DNA of 64,000 bases. Source: Peromyscus leucopus. Taxonomy: Eukaryota; Chordata; Mammalia; Rodentia; Cricetidae. Positions within the stretch are counted from its first letter, which is position 1, and each line of letters begins with the position of its first letter. Below, one piece after another: positions 51,606 through 61,705 of this stretch. The DNA lies in assembly GCF_004664715.2 (NCBI RefSeq), contig NC_051063.1:147833165-147897164 (forward strand), read 5' to 3'. A program made the position numbers and the translations under genes. Below the pieces are notes generated by a model. The model did no database searches and was not told the origin of the DNA. It saw nothing but the letters and a program-made list of their open reading frames with translations.

Positions 51606-52894
51606 ACACACAGAACCACCAATATACTAAATAAACTATGATAAAGCTACAATGTCTTTTTCTGTCAGGAACATTGATCCTGAATGCCTGGGGTATTTTT
51701 CTTTCAACGAAATAGGTCATTTCTTCAAACCACCCTTCTTAAAGAATTTACTCCCTGTTGGAGTGAGTCCTAGAAGTAGCTGGATCAAAATGGGCCATGG
51801 GGAGAGTACCGATGACATTAAGCAAAGAAGCCATCACAGGTCTTAAAAAGTCAATAGAAGCTTGACTGAGGATCCTACAGTGTGCCCTGGCTTCTTAATT
51901 TAGGAAGGATCATTGGTGGGGGGCTTTCTCGAGGCACAGGTGAGCATAGTTGCTCTTTATTGTGCCCGAACATTTCATCAACATTTAATCCAGCCACCTC
52001 TATCAATTAGAATTTTTTTACTTATCCCAAATGACAAATTGAATTTGGGTCCTGCTTCCTCTTGTGCATGATATCATGTGCCTCCTGGTCATCTCGTGGC
52101 CCATTTTCTACAATCTATTGAGTGATTTGTTTGTTTAGTCATCTAGGATGAGAGTCACAAAATCATTTTTAGGACAGTTATTAATGCCCCTGAAGTCTCT
52201 AAATGAAACTGAAGTCCTTGGTTGGTGGCATGTACAATGCGGGCAGGAGAAGCATTATTTCATAGTTAAAGTCTGCTCCAAGGTGGGGCTATTGCCATCT
52301 CTTCCCTCATCTCCAAAGCACAAACACCAACCAAAAGCATATGGTAAAAACAGGGACATGTCCCTGTTGGAATAACTACAATTGAAAAGCTCACTGGGTC
52401 TCTTGGGGGAGTTTAGGGGTAGCCTGGACATGGATGGGGGTGGGGGTGGTGATGTCACTAAGCATCTAGCACAATAAACTATTCATCCAAAGTTGTGTTT
52501 GAAGCTGTCCCAGGGTTTGATATTAGAAAATGTTACAGAAATAAAATGTTCAATTTTTAACACCAGCCTAGCAATCTGAGGTCAATAATCACCAAATCAA
52601 TGAAATATAAACACTGACTATCACTATGAGACTTTTTGCTTGCAAATGCACTCTCCTGAATGCCTTGCTGTCCCTAGCACAGAAGATGTTTCAGAACCAG
52701 TAAATACACAGTGTTAGGAAACAGGCTGCTGCTAAAACTACATCATTGTATTGTTCAGAAACAGCTGTGAAAATCATCTCCCTGAGTATCTAAGAAATAC
52801 TGATAAATATCCGTAAAGCTTCCTGAATAATTTTAATCTGTTCAGTGGACCAGTTCTGAGTCCACTGGGAGAAGAGAATAAAAACAGTATTTGC
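51606..52894. other. Single-copy-looking DNA with a perfect 20-bp palindrome, no gene recognised
   Basis: About 1.3 kb without dispersed repeats. Frames of 64-75 codons at 51652 and 52148 resemble no known family. The palindrome at 52349-52368 is listed separately. Confidence 0.45.
52349..52368. promoter_or_regulatory. Perfect 20-bp palindrome with a p53-type half-site
   Basis: 'aacagggacatgtccctgtt' is its own reverse complement. The centre, 'ggacatgtcc', fits the RRRCWWGYYY half-site of the p53 family exactly, with CATG in the core. Only one half-site is present. Binding is an inference. Confidence 0.35.
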
Positions 52895-52990
52895 ATAGTT
52901 TTGTTGTTGTTTGTGTGTGTTCTGGGGATTGAGCCAGGACCTCATATGTGCTCGGCAAGCATGTTGCCTCTGAGACACATCCTGAGCCCG
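52895..52990 (-). mobile_element. ID/B4-type SINE tail, antisense
   Basis: 'ctggggattgagccaggacc', 'tgtgctcggcaagcatgttg' and 'gacacatcctgagcccg' match the complemented ID half. Confidence 0.65.
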
Positions 52991-53334
52991 TGGGTAAAAT
53001 TTTAATGGACATTATATTGTCTCTTCCAGTTAATATAATCCAAGATTAACAGACGAGCAAGCCAGACATAAAGAGTAAGTTAAACCAGGAGACTGATAGA
53101 ATCTGGATGGAAGTGAGACTAAGTTAACTGTCCTTCAGTGCAGCCTGTCTCCAAAGCATGTAACTAGCAAACAATGGAAGTCATGAGCAGAGTTCAAGGT
53201 CAACCTACACCAGGGGAGAATGTGCTGGCAAGCTGTGTATCTGATGAGGTTAGCTCCCAATGTCCGAAGACTTCCTATGATCAACTCCAGAGCAAAAGAG
53301 TGTAAGGCACCTTGCACCTTGCAGCTAAGGCTGC

Positions 53335-53410
53335 CCTTCAGAAGAGGTTGCTCTCCTACCATGGGTAGATCCCTACATTTGATCCCCAGTGCCACAAAAA
53401 AGAAAGAAAA
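53335..53410 (+). mobile_element. ID-type SINE fragment, sense (weak)
   Basis: 'catttgatccccagtgccac' followed by 'aaaaaagaaagaaaag' resembles the 3' end and tail of an ID element. Confidence 0.5.
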
Positions 53411-53421
53411 GTTAGGGGAAA

Positions 53422-53426
<5 letters not shown>

Positions 53427-53467
<41 letters not shown>
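53427..53467. repeat. (TA)n microsatellite
   Basis: 41 bp of pure alternating TA. Confidence 0.97.
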
Positions 53468-53469
<2 letters not shown>

Positions 53470-54650
53470 TGATTAAATCCCAGCAAAAGACTTAATAAAC
53501 ATTTCCCCTCAGAAGTTGTGAGAAGACCAAAAGGCAGATGAACAATACTCAGCACCATTATCGGGATACCAACATTTCAGATCAATCCCACACGGACATA
53601 CAACCATGTGCCTTCCAGGATGGACTGACCGGCTTTGTGTTTTAAGATTATGGATGTTAGTGAAGATGTGGAGAAACTGGAACTCTTTGTTATGGTACTG
53701 TCAAATAATACAGCAGTTTTGGAAAATGATTAGGAAATCTCTTCAGAAAATTAAACTGCTGCCACATGGTTCAGCAGTCCACTAGAGATACAACCAAAAG
53801 GATTGGATTCAGTATCTTTTTTGGCGGGGTGGGGAGGAGTGTCTCTGTGTAGCCCTGGCTGTCCTGGAACTCATTCTGTAGACCAGGCTAGCATCCAAAC
53901 TCACAGAGATCCGCCTGCCTCTGCCTTCCTAGTGCTGGGATTAAAGGTGTGGGCCACCACATCCTGGCCAATTCAGTATCTTAAAGAGATAGCACTATTC
54001 CTGATGCTAAAGATATAGATAGCATCAACCAAACTCTCTATCAATAAATGGACTGATAAATAAATGTAGTCTGTAAAACAAATGTTATTCTGATATATAT
54101 ATTTAAAAAGGAAATCTGCCATTTGCCACATAGATAAAAGTGGAGACATTACACTTAGTGAAATAAGCTAGCCCCGGAAAGATCAATGCTCTGCGGTTCC
54201 ACTCCCATGAGGCATCTCTGATAACCAAACCCACAGAAGCGAAGATGATACCGTAGTGTTTGCCAGGAGCTGGAGTGCTGCTGCTGGTGGTGGTGGTGGT
54301 GGGTGGGGGGAGTGGAGTTGTTCTTCAGTGGGTGTCAGGTTTCCGCTGTGTAAGATGGCTGAATTGAGGAGACCTGCAGGGTAGCATAGCGCTTACATTA
54401 ACACTGTGATGTTGTGCTCGTCACAAACCCGAGAGGGTAGATCTGAGGTTGAGCGTTCCCACCACAGCAGCAAAACTGCAAAACCAAAGGAGCTTGGCAG
54501 GGACTTCGGGGGAGAAGGTGCTAGAGGCACGCACTACCAGGTTGCAGTGATGTTCCATGAGTATTTATTTGTAGCTACCCCTACCAGACTGCATGCTGTA
54601 CATGGGCAGTTCTTTGTGTCTTAGCTGTACCTTGGTAAAATTGGGAGGAA
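53468..54650 (+). mobile_element. Ancient L1 (L1M) ORF2 end and 3' UTR, sense, split by a B1
   Basis: Order matches an old mammalian L1: 'aagacttaataaacatttcc', 'ggcagatgaacaatactcag', 'gaagatgtggagaaactgga', 'gtgaaataagctagccccgg' and 'gtttgccaggagctggagtg'. The reverse-transcriptase reading frame is broken throughout. A B1 lies at 53818-53970 and a (TGG)n at about 54283-54302. Confidence 0.8.
53818..53970 (-). mobile_element. B1 SINE, antisense, 11-bp target duplication, inside L1M
   Basis: 'gtgtctctgtgtagccctgg', 'gtagaccaggctagcatcca' and 'gctgggattaaaggtgtggg'. 'attcagtatct' flanks it perfectly at 53807-53817 and 53971-53981. Confidence 0.96.
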
Positions 54651-54964
54651 AAGGAAAAGGAGGAGCAGGTACTATACCATGGACAAGAATGTTTATTTAC
54701 TCTTAGAGTTTAATGAACATGCCCAATGAAATAGTGGAATTGTCAAAATATGTTAGATCAAGAAATGATTGAAGATATGGCCGAAGAAGAAAACAACAAC
54801 CATGAAGTGACTGTTTTTGTGACTTTTGACATTAACTTCATACTACCAAGAAACAAGTTTGGGTGGGGTTGGTTCGAGGGAAACATACTCCATCACTGAG
54901 CTGCCTACTAGAACGTTGAGAGTTTGGTTGTTCTTATTTTTCAGGGATTTGAGACAGGCTCTTG
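54651..54964. other. Single-copy-looking DNA, no gene seen
   Basis: About 310 bp, nothing recognised. Confidence 0.4.
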
Positions 54965-55320
54965 GGATGAAGTCTCCTGACTGGCCTAATGCTCACTGTT
55001 TGTTACGAATTAAGCAAAATGTCTGTGTGTCCCCGCTTGTGTGTTTGAACACTTGGCCCCCAGCTGGTGGTGCTGTTCTTTTAGGTTGTAAAAACCATGA
55101 GCATGGTAAGCCTTGTCAGAGGGAGCTCCTTGCTGGGGGTAGGTTTTGAACTTTTGAACGTTCATACTCTGGCCCCGTTTACATTTTCTCTCTGCTTCCT
55201 GTGTGTGATTGCAATGTGATCAGCCAATTCCCTGCTCCTGCTGTCATCCCCCTGTGGAACTGTAAAGCGAAATCAACCCTTTGTGTTCAGGGTATTCTAT
55301 CACAGCAACAGAAGAGAAGC
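54965..55320 (+). mobile_element. Rodent mid-repetitive element, opposite-strand copy
   Basis: 'ccccagctggtggtgctgtt', 'tctctctgcttcctgtgtgt', 'gcaatgtgatcagccaattc' and 'ggtattctatcacagcaaca' appear in the family order. The last segment is the complement of the start of 28060-28475, so the two copies are in opposite orientation. Confidence 0.65.
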
Positions 55321-55321
55321 C

Positions 55322-55425
55322 GAGACACTCTGTAGACCAGCTGGTTTTGAACTCATGGTCTGCCTCCTGCTTTAGCCTCCCAAGTTGTGGGATTGCAGGT
55401 TTGGGCCACCATGCCTAGCTGTTTA
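55322..55425 (-). mobile_element. Truncated B1 SINE, antisense
   Basis: 'actctgtagaccagctggtt', 'gaactcatggtctgcctcct' and 'ggattgcaggtttgggccac' with terminal 'catgcctagct'. The 3' part of B1 is missing. Confidence 0.78.
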
Positions 55426-56624
55426 AAAAAAAAAAGCAACTGGGTTTCAACTTTATCTTTTAAAGTGATTGAGAAAGGCTGACACAGAAGAACATTCTTT
55501 GTTATTCTTTGTTGCCCTCCTTACCCGTTCATTTCCTACGGTAAAGTGGTCCAAACCATGTGCAGAAGAGGGAGGATCGGACAGCACCACCCGGTCCCTG
55601 CAGCCCAAGGGATGTGGTCGACACAGCTGACCTCAGGCTTGCTGTTGCCGGAGCAGACAAGCACACACTAGTCAGAACACTCGGGTGTAATTTGAAACCA
55701 CGATAAATGATGACCCTGACAGTGACGCATTGGTCATGAATACAGCCTTAGAATACAAGCTTAAGACAATTTAAAAAAAGAAGAGAAAGAGAATGGCGCT
55801 ATCCAAGCTTTCGGAAGCTCCAGGGATGAGCCTCAAGGAACTGCAGGAAAGTAATGAAGGAGAGGCCGAGGCCTGGTGTTGCCAACAATAGAGCTTGGAG
55901 GGCTCTTCTCAGCTGCGAGCCCTCCTTAGGTGTTTCTTGCCCACTGAAATGGTGCCCTGTTCTAGCCACTTGTGTGTGAATCAGGGAGACGATGAGGATG
56001 GAAGAGGCATGGGCATGAACGAAAGAGCAGGCTGCATCCCAAGTTCACCCCGAGTGCCTGTGACCTTCGCAGCCATGGGCTTTAGACAGGGTCCACCATG
56101 CGGGCGTGAACTCCCACTGCACTCCTTGAGGTGAGCGCCTCCCCCACGCCAGCTTCCTGTGGGTCAGGATAATGGCTGCGTTGCACAAGCAAGTGTGGGG
56201 CAGACGTGTATACAAGGGAAGTCATTTTTCATGTCAGCTGTTTACATGCTTGATTGGAAATTATACAGAGCTGTGGAATGCTGAATTGTAGGCGCACCTT
56301 TGAGGAAGCTCCCAGAGACTTCCTTAATTTCCTTCTGTAGCTTTCTATTCTGAGGACACATTGTTATTGTATATTAAACTATGGCCTGCTTTTCTGAAAC
56401 AAGGCTCTGTCAGAATGGCCTGACTTCTAAATGTTAAAGAGTTGTTTGTAGCTGGTTCAGCTTCTTCCCAGGCCTTCATAATGGGTATGGGGAAAGGGCA
56501 GAGGCTAGCCACAGACTGCAAGACAGTTCAGTGGCACTCGGCTAGTCACTGTGAGGTGAGCAGGCTCTTTAAAAATGGGACTTCACTTTTAAGGAAAACA
56601 GATACATTTAAGTTTTTAAAGAGA
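55426..56624. other. Single-copy-looking DNA, no gene recognised
   Basis: About 1.2 kb. A 79-codon frame at 55895-56134 has no known domain. 56200-56450 is free of repeats and carries a forkhead-type 'tgtttac' core at 56239-56245. It is at best a candidate regulatory stretch. Confidence 0.45.
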
Positions 56625-56842
56625 TTTTATTTTTGATTACGAGTATGCATCTGTGTAGAGGGGTATGTGCACTCACGTGCACGGGGGTGGGGGTGGGGTG
56701 GGGTGGGGTCCTTGGAGACCACAAGCATCAGAATCCCTGGAGTTGAAGTTACAGGAGCCACCTAACAGGTGCTGAAAATTGACCCTGGGTCCTTCACAAG
56801 AACAGTAAGGGCTCTTAATCAGGGAGCCATCTCTCCAGCCCT
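56625..56842 (-). mobile_element. B3-type SINE, antisense, with G-rich insertion
   Basis: 'gatcagaatccctggagttg'-type text ('tccctggagttgaagttaca'), 'gaaaattgaccctgggtcct' and terminal 'gagccatctctccagccctt'. A (GGGGT)n run sits at 56684-56707. Confidence 0.85.
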
Positions 56843-56883
56843 TGCACTTTTAATTAAAAAAAGAAAAGAAAAAAGAATCAAAG

Positions 56884-57090
56884 GAGGGCCAGGAAGATGG
56901 TTCAGCAGGTAAGGTTGCTGGGTGCCAAGCCTGACCACCTTAGTTGGATGCCTGGGACTTGCATGGCACAAGGAGAGAACTAACTTACTCCTGCAGATTG
57001 TCCTCTGACCCCCACATGAATGCTGAGACATGCATGCAGTCCGTACTACACTCATGCACATACATGCATGCATACATATATAAGTGTAAG
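56884..57090 (+). mobile_element. B3-type SINE, sense
   Basis: 'gaagatggttcagcaggtaa', 'ctgggtgccaagcctgacca', 'gattgtcctctgacccccac' and a CATACA-rich tail. Confidence 0.88.
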
Positions 57091-57099
57091 TTTTAAACG

Positions 57100-57225
57100 T
57101 CAGATAAGTGTGGTAGGACATGCTTATGGCCGCAGCTACCCAGAAAGCTGAGGCAGAAGGATCACTGGAGCTTAGTTTGAAGCCAGCTACAGCAACGTAA
57201 TTAAGACCCCGTCTCAACACATTAG
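57100..57225 (+). mobile_element. Old B1/B4-like SINE, sense
   Basis: 'gtgtggtaggacatgcttat', 'gctgaggcagaaggatcact' and 'gaccccgtctcaacaca' follow the SINE order. Confidence 0.65.
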
Positions 57226-57259
57226 CAAACAAAAAGTCAGTGTATTCGTATCCTAAACA

Positions 57260-57440
57260 AATAATCTTCCAGACCCAGGTTCGGTTCCCAGCACCTACAT
57301 GGTGGTTCACAGTGTCTATAATTCCAGTTCCAGGGGATCCAGTGCCCTCTTCTGACCCCTGTGGCCACCAGGCACTCATGTGATGCTTACACATATTTGC
57401 AGGCAAAGCACTCATACATAAAATGAATGACTCTGAAAAA
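57260..57440 (+). mobile_element. B2/B3-type SINE, sense, 5' truncated
   Basis: 'cccaggttcggttcccagca', 'tacatggtggttcacagtgt', 'agtgccctcttctgacccct' and an A-rich end. Confidence 0.85.
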
Positions 57441-57896
57441 AAAAGTGCTTGCTATGAGCCAGGAGTACAGACAGACTCATCTTTCATTATATGGGACATG
57501 GAGCTTTCTGGACTTCTCGGTGTGGCTGCTGCTAGCCACTGAGTATGAGTCATTTGAAATGTGGTTTTCATGTGTCTGACATACAGAGTTTTGACTGAAC
57601 AGCTATTTCGGGTTCTGGGAGATGCCATCTCACAGGGAAAATGATGACATTTTTTCTTCTAATATTAGAAAGAGAGCCGAATCACATCCTGGACTTGGGG
57701 GAGAATTCGTGGACTCGAGCAAGGCATCTCCAGAGCAGTTACTTCACAAGGCTTGTACAACTGACTTGCTTCTGGAATTCGGACACTGGGCAGAAAACAC
57801 AGAGAGCTGACTAGTTCTCAGTGGCAGCAGAGCCCTTTAGGAAAAGAAGACTCAACAGATACAAACAAGGTTAAAACCATGTTTCCAAAGGCTCCT
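57441..57896. other. Single-copy-looking DNA, no gene seen
   Basis: About 450 bp. A 62-codon frame at 57622-57810 has no recognised homology. Confidence 0.4.
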
Positions 57897-57985
57897 AGTG
57901 AGGAGGGAGTGTGGCTTAATGGTAGGAGTCTTGTCTAGCATTCATTAGGTTTGATCCCCCAGCACCCAACAACCAAACATGCCAA
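57897..57985 (+). mobile_element. ID-type SINE, sense, diverged
   Basis: 'agtgtggcttaatggtagga', 'cttgtctagcattcattagg' and 'tttgatcccccagcacccaa' match the tRNA-derived ID consensus in order. Confidence 0.7.
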
Positions 57986-58491
57986 TAGCCAAAGGCTCTT
58001 AGGCTTTGACTAGAAAGCCAACCAAAGGCTTGCCTTCCTCCTAGTCTGTGGATCCTTGTCAGGGCTGCACTTACGTGACAGAGTGGAAGGTTTTGCTGGG
58101 AGTCCCCGTGAGTGGCCAGACTTGGATTTAGCATTCCTCATTCTTTACAGGAACTGCTGGTGACTCATGGGTGTGGGCCTGCACTTAAGATAAGCCTGGG
58201 CCTACATTTAAGATTTAAAAAAAAAAAAATCCTCTGTAATAAGTTTCACCCTTTCATCAACCAGCTTTTTGCTTACTCCATGTTACTTTCCAAGGAGAAT
58301 GAGAACCTAACACCTTTTGAAGATCATGGTAATTGGTATTATTGCTTCTTCTATTAGCTCTATATTTACCCCAGTGGCTTTGCTTTATGTATGTAAATTT
58401 ATGTATGTAAATTTTTTATTCAGATTTAATTAGCAACCTTTTCAGTGTGACATTTGCCAATTTTTGATGGAAGCATCAATGATGTCAGATA
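57986..58491. other. Single-copy-looking DNA, no gene seen
   Basis: About 500 bp. A 13-A run lies near 58218. No exon or RNA recognised. Confidence 0.4.
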
Positions 58492-58502
58492 TAAGACTGA
58501 TA

Positions 58503-58673
58503 GAGTGGGCTGGAGAGATGGTTCAGCTGTTCGGAGTACTGGCTGCTGTCTCTGAGAGGACCTGGGTTCAATTCCCAACACACACCTGGTGGCTCACAGT
58601 GTCTGGGACTCCAGGCATGCAAGCAAAACACACATACATATACAATTTTTAAATAAAAAAATATAAATAAAAG
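58503..58673 (+). mobile_element. B2/B3-type SINE, sense, 11-bp target duplication
   Basis: 'gggctggagagatggttcag', 'gaggacctgggttcaattcc', 'ctggtggctcacagtgtctg' and an AAATAAAA tail. 'taagactgata' flanks it perfectly at 58492-58502 and 58674-58684. Confidence 0.95.
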
Positions 58674-58721
58674 TAAGACTGATACAACTATGCATTAAGT
58701 TTTGCTTAAAACCAATTTGTG

Positions 58722-58878
58722 AGCCGGGCGGTGGTGACGCACGCCTTTAATCCCAGCACTCAGGAGGCAGAAGCAGGTGGATCTCTGTGAGTTGGAGGCC
58801 CACCTGCAGGAAAGGGGCAAAGCGACGTGGATAAACCCTGTCTTGAAAAACCAAAACAACAACAACAACAACAAAAAG
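58722..58878 (+). mobile_element. B1 SINE (cricetid type), sense, internally deleted
   Basis: 'gagccgggcggtggtgacgc', 'ggatctctgtgagttggagg', then a jump to 'ctgcaggaaaggggcaaagc' and a (CAA)n tail. The 'agcctgggctaccaagtgag' segment present in intact copies is missing. Confidence 0.92.
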
Positions 58879-60052
58879 CCCACTTTCTGTTTTATGGGGG
58901 GGGATGTTTTGTCTCAAAAGTTCTCAATCAAGCTTAGAACCAAAAGTTAAACATTCTAGCGTTATTTAAAATCAGGCTGTGGTCCCTCGGTTTTACGCAG
59001 AACTTCATCTGAATGGATTTCGATGGACTAAGCCTCTGTGCTCTCCTCGGGGCCGTTTTGTCAGCTCACAGAACGCAGAACACAAACAACTTGCTGAGGT
59101 TTCTTCTGGTTCACAATGGGTGGCTTCCTTTTTCAACCCAGGGCATTGTCTCTGACTCCTGCCTGCGGGAGGCTGGTCACGTGGTTGATGATGCCAGTCT
59201 GGATCACATCCTGAAACAGCAATACACTGCCTGTGCCGTCCCCCATCCCTGCTGTGGGGACGAGTTCTAGTAATCCTGGTGACCGACTCTGACAGTCCAC
59301 AGCAGGGACTGTGCTGTGAGGTGGAGCCCTGTCCCTCACTGTCACCCCGGAGGGCCCCTTCTCTCCCCAGTACCTCCTCCTCAGAGAGGAAGGAAGCCAT
59401 GCCTCAGCTCCCTCATTGCCCTGGATCAGACCCTGCCTTTATTAGTGTGACCACACTTTTAGCATCCCCGCCACACTGGTGCTGATGATAGTTACCACCA
59501 TTCACAGAACATGGAGTAAATATTGTCTCGTCCTAAAAACCAAGTCGTGCAACGGAGGGACTGCTTGTGGGTGGCACATTGCGGGGAGACAAGAAGATGG
59601 GGTAGAGGAGAAGGGGATGGCCTTTCTGTCCCTGTGTTTTCTTTTCATTTAGATTTTTCAGCCCTGTGGGGTAGGAGCTACATCTAATATACCTGGTGCA
59701 GCATCTAACCCACCTTGTTTCTTCGAAAAATGTAAAACAAACAAACAAACAAAAAACAAAAACGGTCTGCAGGTGCGGAAGAGTGTCCAGATTTGTGGGT
59801 AGGGAAATGCTTGTGTGTGTTGAAATGGTGAAGAGAGAGGCTGTACCTCAAGGCTTCAAGGGCGCATGCCTTGCCTCCTCAGGCGGGGTCTGCATCTCCA
59901 GCACAAAGGAGAGGAGACTGCTTCACAGCAACCGGATGAGAATACTCAAGCAGGAAACCCAAAAAGGCTATTCAGCGTATTGAAGGTTTCCTTGACTGTA
60001 AGGCAAGAGTTCTCCATGTTGCTTGCTTGCTTCCCGTCCCCCCACCCCCACC
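58879..60052. other. Single-copy-looking DNA, no gene recognised
   Basis: About 1.2 kb. An 85-codon ATG frame at 59013-59270 and a 131-codon antisense frame at 59005-59400 overlap. Neither shows a family I recognise. A short (CAAA)n lies at 59737-59760. Confidence 0.45.
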
Positions 60053-60160
60053 CCCAGACAGGGTTTCTCTGTGTAGACCTGGCTGTCCTACTCAGAGAGA
60101 CCCACCTGCCTCTGCCTCCCGAGTGCTGGGATCTAAGGTGTTCAACACCACTGCCCGACA
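60053..60160 (-). mobile_element. B1 SINE, antisense, internally deleted
   Basis: 'agacagggtttctctgtgta', 'ctggctgtcctactcagaga' and 'gcctcccgagtgctgggatc'. The part encoding 'gtagaccaggctggcctcga' is missing. Confidence 0.9.
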
Positions 60161-60473
60161 ACTCCATGCTTTCTTAACATCCCTCATTTTGTTCACCAGG
60201 GAAACTCAGTCATCACAAGGAGTAGTGTCCTTGAGATTTGCGGCTGCCACACTCAGGTCCCAGGAGCAAGGGCATGTTCCACACCTGGGCTAGGTTTTGG
60301 CTGCAAGGACTGTCACCTTTATATTTGAGAGCAACTGATATCCTAAATAATTTTTTAAACCTGAAAAAAAAAAAAAGAACATAGAGAATCTCTTACAAGC
60401 ATTCAGTATATCCAGCATATATTAATGAGTTGGGCTATTTAATAAGATACTTGTTTGCCAATTAGACATTTAA
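60161..60473. other. Single-copy-looking DNA, no gene seen
   Basis: About 310 bp, nothing recognised apart from a 13-A run near 60364. Confidence 0.4.
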
Positions 60474-60481
60474 AGAAAGGC

Positions 60482-60650
60482 AGGCGGCGGCGGCACACGC
60501 CTTTAATCCCAGCACTTGGGAGGCAGAGCCAGGCGGATCTCTGTGAGTTCGAGGCCAGCCTGGGCTACCAAGTGAGTCCCAGGAAAGGCGCAAAGCTACG
60601 CAGAGAAACCCTGTCTTGAAAAACCAAAAAAAAAGAAAAAAAAGAAAGAA
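60482..60650 (+). mobile_element. B1 SINE (cricetid type), sense
   Basis: 'aggcggcggcggcacacgcc', 'ggctaccaagtgagtcccag', 'aaaggcgcaaagctacgcag' and an A/GAAA tail. A short 8-bp 'agaaaggc' flanks it at 60474-60481 and 60651-60658. Confidence 0.96.
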
Positions 60651-60658
60651 AGAAAGGC

Positions 60659-61459
60659 TTAGAGCCATGCTCCCCAGGCTCTGATGCTCCTTCAGGCAGC
60701 GCTTGCCCTGTGTCACAGCAAGCCCTCAGATGTGTGTCTGCTGAGTCCTGACATACTCCTGGGCAGTTTTCCTCTACCCATTGCCTTCCCGTGTGTACCA
60801 GCTGGAGTCTCCTTGGTTCTGAAAGCCTGATTTCAAACATGGCTTGGAATCTCAACGGTTGAGATGTCTAGTGGGCACGCGTGTCTGCTCCACCGCCACC
60901 ATGGCTCTCAGGGACAGGGGTCTGGCTTTAGTCCCATGAGCATCCTGAGAACGCAGAGCTTGTGGTCAAGGCCATACCTTGCCACGTGAGGTGGGCAGGT
61001 GAGAGTCACTGTGAGACTCAGGCCAGACAAAAGCGTGCCCCTGGACTGGAGACTGGACCTTTCTGTGATGTGGCTTCTCCGGAGGCCAACGCCAAGCTCT
61101 CGGGGCTGGGGACGAGGGCGGGAAGAGGTTCGTGTGCAAGGCACTAGTGTGGGGCTTGCACTGCTCTTCTGGCTTTTGCTCCTAAATCCTGATTTTCAGT
61201 TCAGGGCTCCTGCCTGTGGGGTCACAAAGAAAGAGACTACCACTGCTGTTCAAGTGTCCGCACAAGGCAAACTTAAGTCTTGATCAAGAAGGTGACTTGG
61301 AAGAGCTAACACCCGGGAGACAGGAAGGACATTTAGTGTTTATTCCAGCTCAGATGGTGCCTGTGCCTTTTCCCCATCGGCTGGGCTCTGACCTCTCAGT
61401 CTCGTTCAACTGGCTAGTCTGAAAAGAATCGTCACACAGGAGATGAAGAGGAAAGAAGT
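60659..61459. other. Single-copy-looking DNA, no gene recognised
   Basis: About 800 bp, relatively GC-rich near 61070-61130. Overlapping frames on both strands (up to 94 codons) lack recognised domains. Confidence 0.45.
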
Positions 61460-61575
61460 CAGGGGTGGTGGTGTATATTTATAGTTCCAGACCTCGGGAG
61501 AGGCAGGAAGAATTTAAACTCAGGGTTAGCCTGGGCTACATAGTGAGACCTTATCTCGAAAAAAATCCAAAAAGG
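61460..61575 (+). mobile_element. Old B1/B4-like SINE, sense
   Basis: 'ggggtggtggtgtatattta', 'ctcagggttagcctgggcta' and 'catagtgagaccttatctcg' then an A-rich end. Confidence 0.75.
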
Positions 61576-61589
61576 CCAAAGAAAGAATG

Positions 61590-61628
61590 CAGAAGAAGGG
61601 AAGGAAGGAGAGAGGAGAGGGGGAGAGG

Positions 61629-61680
<52 letters not shown>

Positions 61681-61705
61681 AGGGGGGAAGGGAGGGAGGA
61701 GAGAA
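61590..61705. repeat. GGA/GA-rich purine tract with pure (GA)n
   Basis: Purine-rich throughout, with pure (GA)n of about 44 bp at 61632-61675. It is probably expanded from the SINE tail just upstream. Confidence 0.95.

Noticed and set aside
56819..57415. 198-codon minus-strand open frame
   Set aside because: It runs through the complements of two B3/B2 SINEs and an old B1-like SINE, so it is repeat-derived.
59005..59400. Overlapping 131-codon (minus) and 85-codon (plus) frames
   Set aside because: Both strands are open, no domain is recognised and no splice pair or polyadenylation signal supports either. Conservation would be needed.
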